A stretch of 64,000 nucleotides of DNA from Bradyrhizobium agreste (GCF_016031625.1 NZ_JACCHP010000002.1:1-64000); one strand, 5' to 3'. Shown: positions 7,405 through 16,438, counted from the stretch's first letter. Notes: generated by a model from the letters alone, not told the origin. A program made the numbers and translations.

Positions 7405-9327
7405 TCAGTCCACCGGCAGCATGAAGGTGTCGAAGAACGCGGCGAGCCCGGCAAAATCGTCGATCGGCAGCACGGCCGCGACATACTGGTCGGGCCGCAC
7501 CACGACCATGCAGCCGGCCGCCCGATCGATGCCGCGCATCGCGAACACGTCGTGGCCGCTCTTGATATCCGGGCAGAACATCTTCTCGTAGTCGTGCAAG
7601 CCGTAACGGCCTTTGCTCGGGAGCAACATCGGCGGCATCGCCTCGATGGCGAGCTCGCGGTGGTCCTGCTGAAACACCGCGCGCAGATCGATCACGCTGT
7701 CGATGTCGGCGCCGACAGGCGTATATCGACGGATGGGTGATTTCCGGGACTCCGCGAGGAAATTGCACAAGGCACGAATGGCCGAGCCCGACGCTGCGGG
7801 GTTCTCGGCCGGCGAGAACGCGTAGATGCGGAATCGGCCGTCGGCCTGCGCCGCGTGGCCGAGATGCACCGGCTTGGCGTCCGCCAGCCGGATCACCGGC
7901 GCGGAATGGAAGCGCTTGCCGATGATGAGGCCCTGCGCGAGGTGCTGATGCGTGGCCGCGCCGGTGAGCAGCGATGGCCTGTAATGCGTTGCCGTGCCCG
8001 CGGTATAGCGCCCGTGCCGGACGAAATAGTCCTGCGTCTTGGCCGCATCGGCGCCGCCCGCCTTGGCGGCGGAGGCGAGAATACCCGCCCATTCACGATC
8101 GAAATCGATCAGCTCCTTCGCAACTGCCTGCCGTTCGGCCGAGTAGGAATGCAAGAGGTTTGGTGCACATTGCCTCCGCAGCACGGCGGCGAGCTTCCAG
8201 CCGAGATTGAAGGCATCCTGCATCGACACGTTCATGCCCTGCCCCGCCTTCGGGCTGTGGGTGTGGCAGGCATCACCGGCGATGAAGATGCGCGGCAGGC
8301 GCGTATCGATCTCGCCCTCCGGCACGTCGTCGAACTTGTCGGTGAGGCGCTGGCCGATCTCGTAGACCGACCACCAGGCGATCTCCTTCACCTCGAGCCG
8401 ATGCGGCTTCAGGATCCGCTGCGCTTTCGCAATCACGTCGTCGGCGGTGATGTTGCGATTGGCAACGCGTTCGCCGATATCGAGCTTGGCGAGTTCGACA
8501 TAGATGCGGACCATGTAGCCGCCTTCGCGCGGAATGATCAGCAGGCTGCCGTCCCTGGCCGACTGGATCAGCGACTTGAAACGGATGTCGGGAAAATCGG
8601 TCACTGCCAACACGTCCATCACGCCCCAGGCGTGGTTGGCGGAATCCCCGTGCAGCTCGCGCCCGATTGATTTGCGCACCGTGCTGCGGGCGCCGTCGCA
8701 GCCGACGACGTAGCGGGCCTTGATCGTCTCGATCCTGCCCTCGTTCGCGGCATCGACGCGTTCGAGGCGCACGGTCACCGCATGATCGTCGGCACCGGCG
8801 GCCGGATCGACATTCAGATCAAGAACGCGTCGGCTGTAATACGGCGCGAGCTTCGCTGGCGATTTGCGCATGACGTCGAGAAAGCAATCATGCACGCGCG
8901 CCTGGTTCAGGATGACGTGCGGGAATTCCGACAGCCCGTCCTCGACGTCCTGCACCCGGCCGCTGCGAACGATCTTCTCCGGTGCCCCTTCATCCGGCTT
9001 CCAGAACGTGGTCTCGTTGACCCAGTAGGCCTCCTTCAGCACACGCTCGCTGAAGCCATAGGCGTGGAACATCTCCATGGTGCGGCAGGCGATGCCATCG
9101 GCCTGACCGACCAGGAGGCGGTCCGGCTTCTGCTCGGCGATGCAGGTCTTGATGTCAGGAAATTGCGCGAGCTGGGCGGCGAGCGTCAGGCCGGCCGGCC
9201 CGCAGCCGACGATGAGGACATCGACCTCGCCAGGGACGGCGCCCGCCGCTCCCGATTCCGCAACGCGCGCGGCAGGATCGGCGATTTCAGGGTCGCCCGG
9301 CTGGAATCCATTGAGATGGAATTGCAT
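7405..9327 (-). CDS. mobA: FAD-dependent aromatic hydroxylase, 3-hydroxybenzoate 4-monooxygenase type
   Basis: This 640-residue flavoprotein monooxygenase has the dinucleotide motif VDVLIVGCGPAG (G41), the second FAD motif IFIAGDACHTHSPKAGQGMN, and the C-terminal thioredoxin-like domain of phenol hydroxylase-type enzymes. The N terminus MQFHLNGFQPGDPEI and the stretch FPHVILNQARVHD closely resemble Comamonas MobA, which converts 3-hydroxybenzoate plus NADPH and oxygen to protocatechuate. ATG 9327 fits MobA and has GGGAGAGG upstream. It is divergent from a MarR regulator. A related phenolic substrate cannot be excluded. Confidence 0.88.
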   Translation of the reverse strand: MQFHLNGFQPGDPEIADPAARVAESGAAGAVPGEVDVLIVGCGPAGLTLAAQLAQFPDIKTCIAEQKPDRLLVGQADGIACRTMEMFHAYGFSERVLKEAYWVNETTFWKPDEGAPEKIVRSGRVQDVEDGLSEFPHVILNQARVHDCFLDVMRKSPAKLAPYYSRRVLDLNVDPAAGADDHAVTVRLERVDAANEGRIETIKARYVVGCDGARSTVRKSIGRELHGDSANHAWGVMDVLAVTDFPDIRFKSLIQSARDGSLLIIPREGGYMVRIYVELAKLDIGERVANRNITADDVIAKAQRILKPHRLEVKEIAWWSVYEIGQRLTDKFDDVPEGEIDTRLPRIFIAGDACHTHSPKAGQGMNVSMQDAFNLGWKLAAVLRRQCAPNLLHSYSAERQAVAKELIDFDREWAGILASAAKAGGADAAKTQDYFVRHGRYTAGTATHYRPSLLTGAATHQHLAQGLIIGKRFHSAPVIRLADAKPVHLGHAAQADGRFRIYAFSPAENPAASGSAIRALCNFLAESRKSPIRRYTPVGADIDSVIDLRAVFQQDHRELAIEAMPPMLLPSKGRYGLHDYEKMFCPDIKSGHDVFAMRGIDRAAGCMVVVRPDQYVAAVLPIDDFAGLAAFFDTFMLPVD

Positions 9328-9351
9328 GAGCGCCTCTCCCGCCAAATTCTG

Positions 9352-9398
9352 CCTGGATATTGATCAGTATGCTGACGATCAGTATACTTGTCAATGAT
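9352..9398. promoter_or_regulatory. Putative MarR operator/promoter region between mobA and marR
   Basis: The nonamer GATCAGTAT occurs at 9362-9370 and 9377-9385, 15 bp apart. The first copy sits in a near-palindrome centred on TGATCA, and the second overlaps the palindrome AGTATACT. MarR dimers bind such AT-rich palindromes between divergent genes. Assignment to this regulator is inference. Confidence 0.5.
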
Positions 9399-9429
9399 CC
9401 GCACCGCCCCTGCCCCAGAGGAGATTTCG

Positions 9430-9894
9430 GTGAAAGACAACAACGACATGCCCGGGCATCTGGCGCGCCGCTTCCAGCAGATCGCGGTCGCGGTGTTCCT
9501 GGCCGAGGTCGAGGACGCCGGCTTCGATCTCACGCCGGTGCAATACGCCGCGCTTGCGACCATCAAGGCCAATCCGGGGCTGGACCAGGTGACGCTCGCC
9601 GGATTGATCGCCTACGACCGCACCACCATCACCGGCGTGATCGATCGCCTCGTGCAGAAGGGCCTCGCGGAGCGTCGCCCATCCAACCGCGACCGCCGCG
9701 CACGCGAGCTCGAGATCACCGACGAGGGCCGGCGCACGCTGCGCAAGATCACTCCGGTCGTCGAATCCGCGCAGCGCATCATCCTGCGCGGCCTCAGCGC
9801 GAAAGAGAGCGAGGAGCTGATGCGGCTGCTGCGCAAGGCCATCGCTGCCGGCAATGAGCTGAGCCGCGCCCCGCTGCGCGATGCGCAGGCCTGA
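9430..9894 (+). CDS. MarR-family transcriptional regulator
   Basis: The 154-residue protein has the MarR fold: helical dimerisation ends, the winged helix QVTLAGLIAYDRTTITGVIDRLVQKGLAERR and the wing SNRDRRARELEITDEGRR. MarR proteins are usually repressors released by phenolic ligands, which fits the divergent mobA-like gene. I chose GTG 9430 because AGAGGAG lies 6 nt upstream. ATG 9394 and TTG 9388 are in frame but lack a site and would overlap the putative operator. Confidence 0.88.
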   Translation: MKDNNDMPGHLARRFQQIAVAVFLAEVEDAGFDLTPVQYAALATIKANPGLDQVTLAGLIAYDRTTITGVIDRLVQKGLAERRPSNRDRRARELEITDEGRRTLRKITPVVESAQRIILRGLSAKESEELMRLLRKAIAAGNELSRAPLRDAQA

Positions 9895-10011
9895 TCTCCT
9901 ACCATGTCCGTAATTGTCGCAGCGCACGAAACCAGGAACTAACCTTCGGCTGCTAACGTCGGCGCGCATTGGGCGCTTAACGCGCGATTAACTTTGCGGG
10001 CGGAGTTTCGG

Positions 10012-10446
10012 ATGTTCAGGTTCCTCGTTGTGGCCGCGGCCATCACGCTCTCGACCGGCCACGCGCTCGCCAACGGCCATGGCGGCGGCGATGCCCCGCC
10101 TCCGCCGAAGCCCGAGGCGACGACCGCGCCGGCGAAGGTGGTCCTGACCAAGCAGGGTCCCAAGCTCGTCGATCTCAAGGGCATGACGCTCTACTATTAC
10201 GAGCGCGACACCACCGGAAAGACGTCGAACTGCAACGGCAAGTGCACCGAGAGCTGGGTGCCGCTCGCTGCGACCGCGGACGCCAAGGCCGTCGGCGATT
10301 TCACCGTGATCAGCCGCAACGACGGCAGCAAGATGTGGGCCTACCGTTATCGCCCGCTCTACACCTCGCCCGCCGACAAGGCGCCGGGCGACGCCAACGG
10401 CAACGCCACGACGCTGCAATGGCGGGTCGCCCGGCCTGAGAACTAG
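10012..10446 (+). CDS. Secreted COG4315-type 'lipoprotein repeat' protein
   Basis: The 144-residue exported protein has a signal peptide (MFRFLVVAAAITLSTGHALA) and a Gly/Pro-rich linker. Two repeats of the COG4315 family follow: LVDLKGMTLYYYERDTTGKTSNCNGKC, and a second unit around MWAYRYRPLYTSPADK. The family's Y-x-[FWY]-x2-D signature and the Cys pair CNGKC are present, but there is no lipobox cysteine. Proteins of this family are periplasmic and of unknown function, sometimes linked to redox or metal stress. ATG 10012 follows GGCGGAG. Confidence 0.75.
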   Translation: MFRFLVVAAAITLSTGHALANGHGGGDAPPPPKPEATTAPAKVVLTKQGPKLVDLKGMTLYYYERDTTGKTSNCNGKCTESWVPLAATADAKAVGDFTVISRNDGSKMWAYRYRPLYTSPADKAPGDANGNATTLQWRVARPEN

Positions 10447-10456
10447 AGCAAGAAGA

Positions 10457-10639
10457 TCACCGATTGCCTCGATCGCCCGGACCGGAAAGTTCGGTCGAGA
10501 CGGGCCTGAAAGCCGGCATGTTCGCGCTCGGCTGAAGCGGCTTGAGCTCCGCATTCACGACCACGGGTCCGGTCGTGAACCAGAGCGCCGCCACGGCCGC
10601 GATCGCCAATCCCGCGCCAAGCGCCGCCAGCTCTTTCAT
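10457..10639 (-). CDS. Small single-pass membrane protein
   Basis: The 60-residue protein starts MKELAALGAGLAIAAVAALW, an N-terminal membrane helix, and continues with a Pro-rich 40-residue tail outside the membrane. It lies 16 bp downstream of the polytopic membrane protein gene (10656-11639) in the same direction, so the two are probably cotranscribed. ATG 10639 gives a sensible start, and the longer frame to 10717 overlaps that neighbour. No family recognised. Confidence 0.55.
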   Translation of the reverse strand: MKELAALGAGLAIAAVAALWFTTGPVVVNAELKPLQPSANMPAFRPVSTELSGPGDRGNR

Positions 10640-10655
10640 GGTTCGGTCCCTGCGA

Positions 10656-11639
10656 TCAATTGTTGAGGATAACGCCGTGCTGGTGCCTCGACGGATGATC
10701 GGCACCGACCAGCGCACTTGGATCGGTTGCGATCACGGCTTCCGGCAATGGCATCGGCTCAAGGCCGGCGAAGCGACGGTAGAGCGCGCCCATCACGGCT
10801 CCGGAAAAGGCCGCCGGCACCACGAGAAAGACAAGCAGCGGCACCGCAATGGCAAGCAGCAGCGCGCAGCCGAACGCCGCAACCCCGCCAAGTTCCGCAT
10901 ATTCCCACGCGTTGCTGCGCCTCATGGCTCGCGCCACGTGGTGAACGCAGAGCATGAAGATGCTTGACGGAATGACCGAGATCACCATCATGACCATGAA
11001 GGTCTGCGCCGGGATCACCGCGGCGAAGATATGCGCGGTGCTCTTGTCCGCAAAGCCGTTCATCAGCAGCGGTAGCAGCGTATAGGGCAGCAGAGTTGCA
11101 AGCACCGTCGGTATCAGTGCTGCGATGACGACGCCCGCAAACGACGTCCGGACGCGGACGGGCCCATTGAACACCAGCGGCGACTTCGCTGGCGCAGCGG
11201 CAGCGGAAGCTTCCGTGGCTGCCTGCGCAACCATGCTTAGCCCGGCGAACTGGCTGTAGAGAAATCCACCAATCATTCCCGCGATGGTCGGCAACAAGCC
11301 GATGGTCACCACCGTACCGTCGCCAGGCGCCGCAAGCTGGATGTGATTGCGGATCGCAATGCCGTAGCTCACCGCCGCCATGACGCCACCCATCAGGCCA
11401 TAGGCAAACCGGCTCGATATCGCCCACTGCCGCAGCACGGTGTGACCGGCGAACAGGAGGGCCGCGTTCATCGCCATGCGACCGGCATAGATCACCAGGA
11501 TCTGGTCCGGTGCCGGCACACCGACCGGATCGGTCACCTGCCCGCCTGCGAGGGCGAAGACCAGCAGCACGGCTTCGACGATGGCCAGCGGAATCAGCGC
11601 TGCAGACAGCGCGCGCGGCGAATTCTTCACGAGATACAT
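10656..11639 (-). CDS. Polytopic membrane protein of unknown function
   Basis: The 327-residue protein has about seven hydrophobic segments (near 11-33, 47-66, 76-96, 111-130, 167-190, 207-230 and 255-285) separated by short loops. The tail is polar and His-containing. No transporter or enzyme motif is visible. AAGGGG lies 7 nt before ATG 11639. The small membrane protein at 10457-10639 follows directly and may be its partner. Confidence 0.65.
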   Translation of the reverse strand: MYLVKNSPRALSAALIPLAIVEAVLLVFALAGGQVTDPVGVPAPDQILVIYAGRMAMNAALLFAGHTVLRQWAISSRFAYGLMGGVMAAVSYGIAIRNHIQLAAPGDGTVVTIGLLPTIAGMIGGFLYSQFAGLSMVAQAATEASAAAAPAKSPLVFNGPVRVRTSFAGVVIAALIPTVLATLLPYTLLPLLMNGFADKSTAHIFAAVIPAQTFMVMMVISVIPSSIFMLCVHHVARAMRRSNAWEYAELGGVAAFGCALLLAIAVPLLVFLVVPAAFSGAVMGALYRRFAGLEPMPLPEAVIATDPSALVGADHPSRHQHGVILNN

Positions 11640-11741
11640 GCGAGCAACCCCTTGCTCGCTGCACGCTAAACGCGAGGCGTTACGGCGCGCGCAAGACAAT
11701 GGCTAAAATTGTCGACAAGCCGCGCCTCTTGCTCCGAACGA

Positions 11742-12395
11742 CTACCCCCGCCAGCGCCCACCCGCCTCCGCCTGCGCGCTCTGCCCCGGCGGCAGCACCA
11801 CGACCGTCGAATTGAGCTTCACCCGGTCGTAGAGATCGATGACGTCCTCATTGCGCATCCGGATGCAGCCGGACGAGATCGCCTGCCCGATATATTCAGG
11901 CTGGTTGGTGCCGTGGATGCGGTAGAGCGTGTCTTTGTTGCCGACATAGAGATAGATGCCCCGCGCGCCCAGCGGATTGGCAGGGCCGCCGGGAACGCGC
12001 GCCGGATAGGGGCCGAGCCGCGCCTGGATATCCGCGGTCGGAATCCAGTCCGGCCATTCCGCCAAGCGGCCGACCCGCGCGACGCCGGAGAACGCCATGG
12101 CTTCCTCGCCGACCGCAACGCCGTAGCGGATCGCCTTGCCCTCGGGCAGCACGTAATAGAGGTAGCGCGCGTCGGTATCGACCAGGATCGTGCCCGGCTG
12201 CTCCTTGCGGTGGTAATCGACGATGTGACGCAGATATTGCTCGGGCACGTTCGCCTTCGCGTAAGGCGCGTGCGCGAGCAACTGACGGTCGCGCGGCGTC
12301 ATGCTCGCATCCGTCGATGGCGAAAGTGTCGTCTGCATGCAGCCGCCCAGCGGCAGCAGGGCTGCGACGAACAAAACGAGTAGAGATCTTGGCAC
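11742..12395 (-). CDS. L,D-transpeptidase (YkuD domain) lipoprotein
   Basis: The 217-residue protein has a lipoprotein signal ending in LLPLGGC. The YkuD domain follows, with RIHGTNQPEYIGQAISSGCIRM holding the catalytic His and Cys (near 160-178). Such enzymes make 3-3 peptidoglycan cross-links or attach proteins to the wall in the periplasm. The start is the GTG at 12395, preceded by GGGGGG. The frame runs to 12518, but those residues would spoil the signal peptide. A second L,D-transpeptidase-like gene lies at 20132-21151. Confidence 0.85.
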   Translation of the reverse strand: MPRSLLVLFVAALLPLGGCMQTTLSPSTDASMTPRDRQLLAHAPYAKANVPEQYLRHIVDYHRKEQPGTILVDTDARYLYYVLPEGKAIRYGVAVGEEAMAFSGVARVGRLAEWPDWIPTADIQARLGPYPARVPGGPANPLGARGIYLYVGNKDTLYRIHGTNQPEYIGQAISSGCIRMRNEDVIDLYDRVKLNSTVVVLPPGQSAQAEAGGRWRG

Positions 12396-12679
12396 CGCCG
12401 GCCCCCCGATAGCGGAATAACGACGCCCCCAGCGTCGCCAGATATTGCCAAAATCGTGCTGAAAACAAGGCGGTGCGGAACACATGCGCGTGTTCGGCAA
12501 ATCGGGTTCCATCACCACAAACGGCGGAAGACTGTCGCATCATCTCCATCCCCTCGCCTTGCTTTGGTCAAACCCGACTGGACTCGTGCTGCGTGAGGAA
12601 CGGCATGGGCTCACCTCGGATCAGCCCCGCGCCAATGCGGATCAATTAACCTCGCTCACTGGGCTTCAAAGGAGCTGCG

Positions 12680-13750
12680 ATGCTCGCGACGCTGAACGCC
12701 AAGCAAATCGTCGATGAGATCGTGAAGGACACGGTCAAGGACAACGATCCGCACGACGCGATCCAGATCTCGCCCGAGATCGTGCGGGCCTCCCGCCCCG
12801 CCAGCGTACCGCCTGCGCTGGCGCCGGAGATTGCGCCGCGTCCGGAGCCCAAGTTTGCCCCGGAACCCAAGTTCGCCCCGGAGCCCAAGGTCGCGCCGAA
12901 GTTCACGCTGGAGCCGGCGCGCGCGCCCGAGCCCACCATCAACGTCGTCTACGGAAAATCCGCCGCAACACCGTCGATCGACACGGCTGTCCGCGTCACG
13001 TCCAGCGATGGTCCTGTGATGAAGAAGCGGTCCACGGTCGGCAAGTGGCTGCGCGGCGCGTTCGTCACGTTCTTGCTTGCCGGCGCCGGCGTGGCCGCCA
13101 GCATCGCCTGGGAGAAGCACGGCGACACGGCAAAGCAGTTGCTGGCCGAATGGACGCCGGCGCTGACCTCGCTGCTCCCGGCGACCTCGTTGCTGTCCGC
13201 AACACCGCAGCAAAGCGCGCCGGTCGGCGCCGTCCAGGCTGCGGCGCCGGCAGCGGAAGCCACACCCAACCAAACGGCAGATCAAGCTGCTGCGCCGCCC
13301 GCGGCTCAGCTTGCTGCGGCCGCGCCTGCGGCAACCGAGCCCGTCGACGCGGCGCAGTCGGTGCAATCGATGACACGCGATCTCGCCGCCATGGCGCAGC
13401 AGATCGAGCAACTCAAGGCCAATATCGCCGAGTTGAAGGCGGGACAGGAGCAGATGGCGCGCGAGATGGCGAAGTCCCCTGCACCGAAGCCGGTCACCGA
13501 AGCGCGGCCGCCGATCGATCCGCACGCACGCGCTGCTGCACTGCCGCCGCAGCCTGCGGCGCCGCCGGTTCGCAAGCCCAAGCCGCCTGTAACGCGGACC
13601 TACATGCCGGCCTCTTCGCCCGCGCCGCTCGCACCTCCACCGCCATCGCAGGCCGCCGCCGCGCCGCCGGCAGCTGCGCCGGCCACGACGACGCAAGCCG
13701 TTGCCGATGACGACGGACCTATCGTGCGTCCGCCGATGCCGCTGCGTTAG
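12680..13750 (+). CDS. Pro/Ala-rich single-pass membrane protein with coiled coil
   Basis: This 356-residue protein has a cytoplasmic N-terminal part with repeats of PEPKFA (residues about 55-70) and one membrane helix (WLRGAFVTFLLAGAGVAASI, about 123-142). An Ala-rich stretch and a predicted coiled coil (about 230-265: LAAMAQQIEQLKANIAELKA) follow, then a long Pro-rich tail. AAAGGAG precedes ATG 12680. The architecture suggests an envelope-spanning structural or tethering protein. The function is unknown. Confidence 0.7.
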   Translation: MLATLNAKQIVDEIVKDTVKDNDPHDAIQISPEIVRASRPASVPPALAPEIAPRPEPKFAPEPKFAPEPKVAPKFTLEPARAPEPTINVVYGKSAATPSIDTAVRVTSSDGPVMKKRSTVGKWLRGAFVTFLLAGAGVAASIAWEKHGDTAKQLLAEWTPALTSLLPATSLLSATPQQSAPVGAVQAAAPAAEATPNQTADQAAAPPAAQLAAAAPAATEPVDAAQSVQSMTRDLAAMAQQIEQLKANIAELKAGQEQMAREMAKSPAPKPVTEARPPIDPHARAAALPPQPAAPPVRKPKPPVTRTYMPASSPAPLAPPPPSQAAAAPPAAAPATTTQAVADDDGPIVRPPMPLR

Positions 13751-13871
13751 AGCATGATCCGGACCCGAAGGGCCGCGTTAGCGCAAAGTGCTTAGCGGTT
13801 TTCCGAAAAGACCACGCTCAAACAATAACCTAAAGCGCGATGACGATTCATCCCAATCGCATCGCGCTTTA
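13751..13871. repeat. Rhizobiales intergenic repeat element with two palindromes
   Basis: The segment begins AGCATGATCCGG immediately after a stop codon. It contains GCGGTTTTCCGAAAAGACCACGCTC, then a perfect 12-bp inverted repeat TAAAGCGCGATG / CATCGCGCTTTA (13831-13842 with 13860-13871). I recognise this as a very common dispersed intergenic element of Bradyrhizobium and relatives. It may act as a transcript end or RNA-stability element. Confidence 0.65.
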
Positions 13872-13954
13872 GAGCAACGCCGCAGCCTCGCTGTCACGCG
13901 CTCACGCACGCTGTCCGAGTCGATGTGAAGCGTTAACCCCGGGCGATTACGGTC

Positions 13955-14014
13955 AGCGAGCTCTCCTCGCTCAAGAGAAAAGGCCGTCGGGATCTATGCC
14001 GCCGGCCTTCTCTT
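13955..14014 (+). other. Tandem hairpins in a 370-bp gene-free stretch
   Basis: AGCGAG/CTCGCT (13955-13971) is followed at once by a longer stem, AAGAGAAAAGGCCG with CGGCCTTCTCTT (13973-13986 with 14003-14014, two bulged A). There is no clear T-run. The rest of 13872-14240 is AT-richer and probably holds the promoter of the gene at 14241, but I see no gene in it. A small RNA end is possible. Confidence 0.3.
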
Positions 14015-14240
14015 GCAGCTGCCGGTTCCCGGAGCCCGGTTCTGCTGCAATTCCATGCCTTTAATGATCGCCAAGCATATTTAATAAAGTCTTAACGAGC
14101 CCGCACATTGCACATCATTTCTGCGCCATAAGCCCAGAGATTGCGCGCTCTGTTCATTCGATAGATGTCGACTCAGTGGTACCATCCGACACGTGTTGAG
14201 ACTTGCACTGAAGCTCAGATCGTCACACCGGGGAATTCGG

Positions 14241-14471
14241 ATGCCCTACTACTATTTCGATCTCGTGGTTGGTGAAGAGTTCAAGAACCAGGGTGGAATC
14301 ATCCTTGAAGACATCGAGGTTGCCTCCGATCGCGCCGATCAATTGGCTTGCGAGCTGTCGCAGGTGAAGCCGGAGCTGCAGCAGAAGGGTTGCGCGGTGC
14401 GCGTCACCGATCGCGATCACAACGAGCTCTATCGCACGCCGCTCGATCCGGTGCCGGCCTGGCAGCGCTAA
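14241..14471 (+). CDS. DUF6894-type small protein
   Basis: The 76-residue protein starts MPYYYFDLVVGEEFKNQGG and continues with ILEDIEVASDRADQLACEL. This matches the pattern of small rhizobial proteins (MPRYFFD..DG..D..G.E..D...A..EA) grouped as DUF6894. It is cytosolic and of unknown function. ATG 14241 follows GGGG by 9 nt. Its stop overlaps the stop of the convergent SDR gene. Confidence 0.7.
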   Translation: MPYYYFDLVVGEEFKNQGGIILEDIEVASDRADQLACELSQVKPELQQKGCAVRVTDRDHNELYRTPLDPVPAWQR

Positions 14472-15250
14472 TCCAGCACCGGCGCCTCGAACCAGTTCGT
14501 CAGCGATAATCCGCCGTCAACGACGAAGGCTGCGCCGGTGACGTAAGCGGACAGCTTGTTCGAGAGCACCGTGAGCGCCATCGGTGCGAGGTCCTTGGCC
14601 TCGCCGAGGCGCCCGAGCGGAATGTGCCGCGCCAGCGCGGGATCAGCGACGAACCCGCCGGCTGCGATCGCGCCGGGCACCAGCGCGTTGACGCGGATGT
14701 CGTAACGTCCGAGCGTCTTGGCCAGCTCCTTCACCAGCATCGCCATCGCCGCCTTTGCCGTCGAGTAATGCGGCAGGTTGCGCGGCGTGCCCGCATGCAG
14801 CGAGGTCAAGAACAGGAATGAGCCCGGCCGCTTCGCCGCGATCAGCCGCTTTGCGAGCTCGCGCGCCAGGTGAAAGCCGGCATCGAGATTGACGGCATGC
14901 ATCTCCTGCCAGGTCTTGCGATCGACCGCGAGCACGTGATCAGCCTCCCGCCGCGGCGGCGAGGCGCTGTGGACGAAATGCGTGACCTCGCCCAGCGCAG
15001 AACGTGCCGATGTCAGCAGCTCATCGCAGGCCTCGAGGCTGGCGAGATCGCCGACCCAGGGCACGGCGAGACCAGGCCTTTCGCTCGCGCCGATCGCGGC
15101 ACGCACCCGCTCCGCGCTGACATCCGCGAACACGGTGCGGACGCCCTCGCCGACCAGGCCGAGCGCGATCGCGCGGCCGATGCCGTTGCCCGCGCCGGTG
15201 ACGAGCGCGGTGTCGCGTGCGGGATCGAACGGCGTGCTGAACAGGCTCAT
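14468..15250 (-). CDS. SDR-family oxidoreductase
   Basis: The 260-residue classical short-chain dehydrogenase has the nucleotide motif VTGAGNGIG, the active-site YSTAK (Tyr/Lys) preceded by the serine in FLTSLHAG, and a C terminus AFVVDGGLS typical of FabG-like enzymes. Asp in VFADVS after beta-2 suggests a preference for NAD. The substrate is unknown. ATG 15250 has GGAG 6 nt upstream. The N-x2-x-G motif of many SDRs is replaced by HSASPP. Confidence 0.88.
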   Translation of the reverse strand: MSLFSTPFDPARDTALVTGAGNGIGRAIALGLVGEGVRTVFADVSAERVRAAIGASERPGLAVPWVGDLASLEACDELLTSARSALGEVTHFVHSASPPRREADHVLAVDRKTWQEMHAVNLDAGFHLARELAKRLIAAKRPGSFLFLTSLHAGTPRNLPHYSTAKAAMAMLVKELAKTLGRYDIRVNALVPGAIAAGGFVADPALARHIPLGRLGEAKDLAPMALTVLSNKLSAYVTGAAFVVDGGLSLTNWFEAPVLD

Positions 15251-15377
15251 GTTGCGCTCCAATGCTGGGGAGCGCAGGTTAGCCCACTCCGTCGATCGGC
15301 GACAATTGCGTCCCGGTCCCATTGCCGAGGGGCGCGCCGGACGCTAGCCTCTCAGGAAAACGGAGGAGGTCTCAAGG

Positions 15378-15770
15378 ATGCGCACCGGTTTTCTGATGAC
15401 GGGCCTGTTGCTGCTGGCCGCGCCGGCCCTTGCGGGCGATGCGCCGCCGCGGGCGACCTATGTGACGATGGTGTTGCAGGCCTTCGCCGCCAAGGTCGAG
15501 TGCCCCAACACCGATCTCGTCTATCAGGATCTCGTGCAGAGGGCGCAGCAGATGCAGCTACCCGACGGCACCACCGAGAAAGTGCGCAAGGCGATCGCCT
15601 GGATGCACACCGGCGGCAAGATGGGCGAGAAGCAGGACGATGATCTGATGGCGGAGGTCGCGGTTGCGACCCAGGCGACCGATATGGATCAGCGCCGCCT
15701 CGGCATGCCTGGCTGGTGCGAAGCCCAGAAGACCAATCTCGCCGGCCTGATCCGCAGCAAGGGCGGCTAA
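15378..15770 (+). CDS. Small secreted hypothetical protein
   Basis: The 130-residue protein has a signal peptide (MRTGFLMTGLLLLAAPALAG, cut after ALA). The mature part is about 110 residues and mainly helical, with two cysteines (ECPNTD and GWCEAQK) that could form a disulfide. GGAGGAGG precedes ATG 15378. It is probably periplasmic. No domain recognised. Confidence 0.65.
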   Translation: MRTGFLMTGLLLLAAPALAGDAPPRATYVTMVLQAFAAKVECPNTDLVYQDLVQRAQQMQLPDGTTEKVRKAIAWMHTGGKMGEKQDDDLMAEVAVATQATDMDQRRLGMPGWCEAQKTNLAGLIRSKGG

Positions 15771-15884
15771 GCGCACTTGCGTCGCCGCGTTAAGCACGCC
15801 GCGATGGAACCTCTGCCGCGGCCCAAAATCGTCACAATCCTCGAAAGCATGCGGCCTCTTTCCGAATTCGAACAGGAGGTCCTC

Positions 15885-16133
15885 ATGCGGAATATCCATT
15901 TCGTTTTCGCCGGCGCGATTGCGGCCGCCGGGGTGCTGACTGCGCCCGCACTGGCGAGAAATTCTGACGCCCCGAAGAACGCGGAAAAGTCCATCTCGCC
16001 GTCCTGCAGTGCCTATCAGCAGGCGCCGGACGGCACGTGGGAACCGCTACCTTGCAAGGAATCGGGCGAGCGCGCGCAGCCGCAGACACAGAACCGCACG
16101 TCCTCGCAAGGCGCCGATCGCGGCGAGCGTTGA
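15885..16133 (+). CDS. Small secreted hypothetical protein
   Basis: The 82-residue protein starts MRNIHFVFAGAIAAAGVLTA, a signal peptide cut near ALA-R. The mature part has one Cys pair, CSAYQQAPDGTWEPLPC, and a polar Gln/Arg-rich tail. AGGAGG lies 3-4 nt before ATG 15885. It is similar in style to the gene just upstream and could be coexpressed with it, but the mature sequences are unrelated. Confidence 0.6.
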   Translation: MRNIHFVFAGAIAAAGVLTAPALARNSDAPKNAEKSISPSCSAYQQAPDGTWEPLPCKESGERAQPQTQNRTSSQGADRGER

Positions 16134-16154
16134 GGACGCTTGCGCTTTCGAATG

Positions 16155-16340
16155 TCAGCTCTGATGCGGGCCGCGCATGATCTTCATGGCGTCCACGATG
16201 TGACGCCATTCCCTCGCCTCTTCGGCGTCGCCGCGGCCCTCGCAGGCCTGGGCCTGCTCCGCGGCCTTCGCGATCGCAGCAAAGCCGTGCTGTTCGAGCA
16301 TCTGCCGGGCAAGTGTATGGACCTGGACCTCGGACATCAT
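16155..16340 (-). CDS. Small helical hypothetical protein
   Basis: The 61-residue cytosolic protein begins MMSEVQVHTLARQMLEQHG and ends DAMKIMRGPHQS. It is predicted to be all-alpha. GGGAG lies 7 nt before ATG 16340. The longer frame to 16481 has no ribosome site. It resembles small conserved rhizobial proteins annotated only as hypothetical. Confidence 0.55.
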   Translation of the reverse strand: MMSEVQVHTLARQMLEQHGFAAIAKAAEQAQACEGRGDAEEAREWRHIVDAMKIMRGPHQS

Positions 16341-16438
16341 GGGCGCTCTCCCGTCTGACCAGCCGCGGTACAACGTTGCCGCGGGTGGTTCACAACGGTC
16401 GAGGCGCGGGGCGCGTTCCGTCGATGTCAGTTCAAAGA

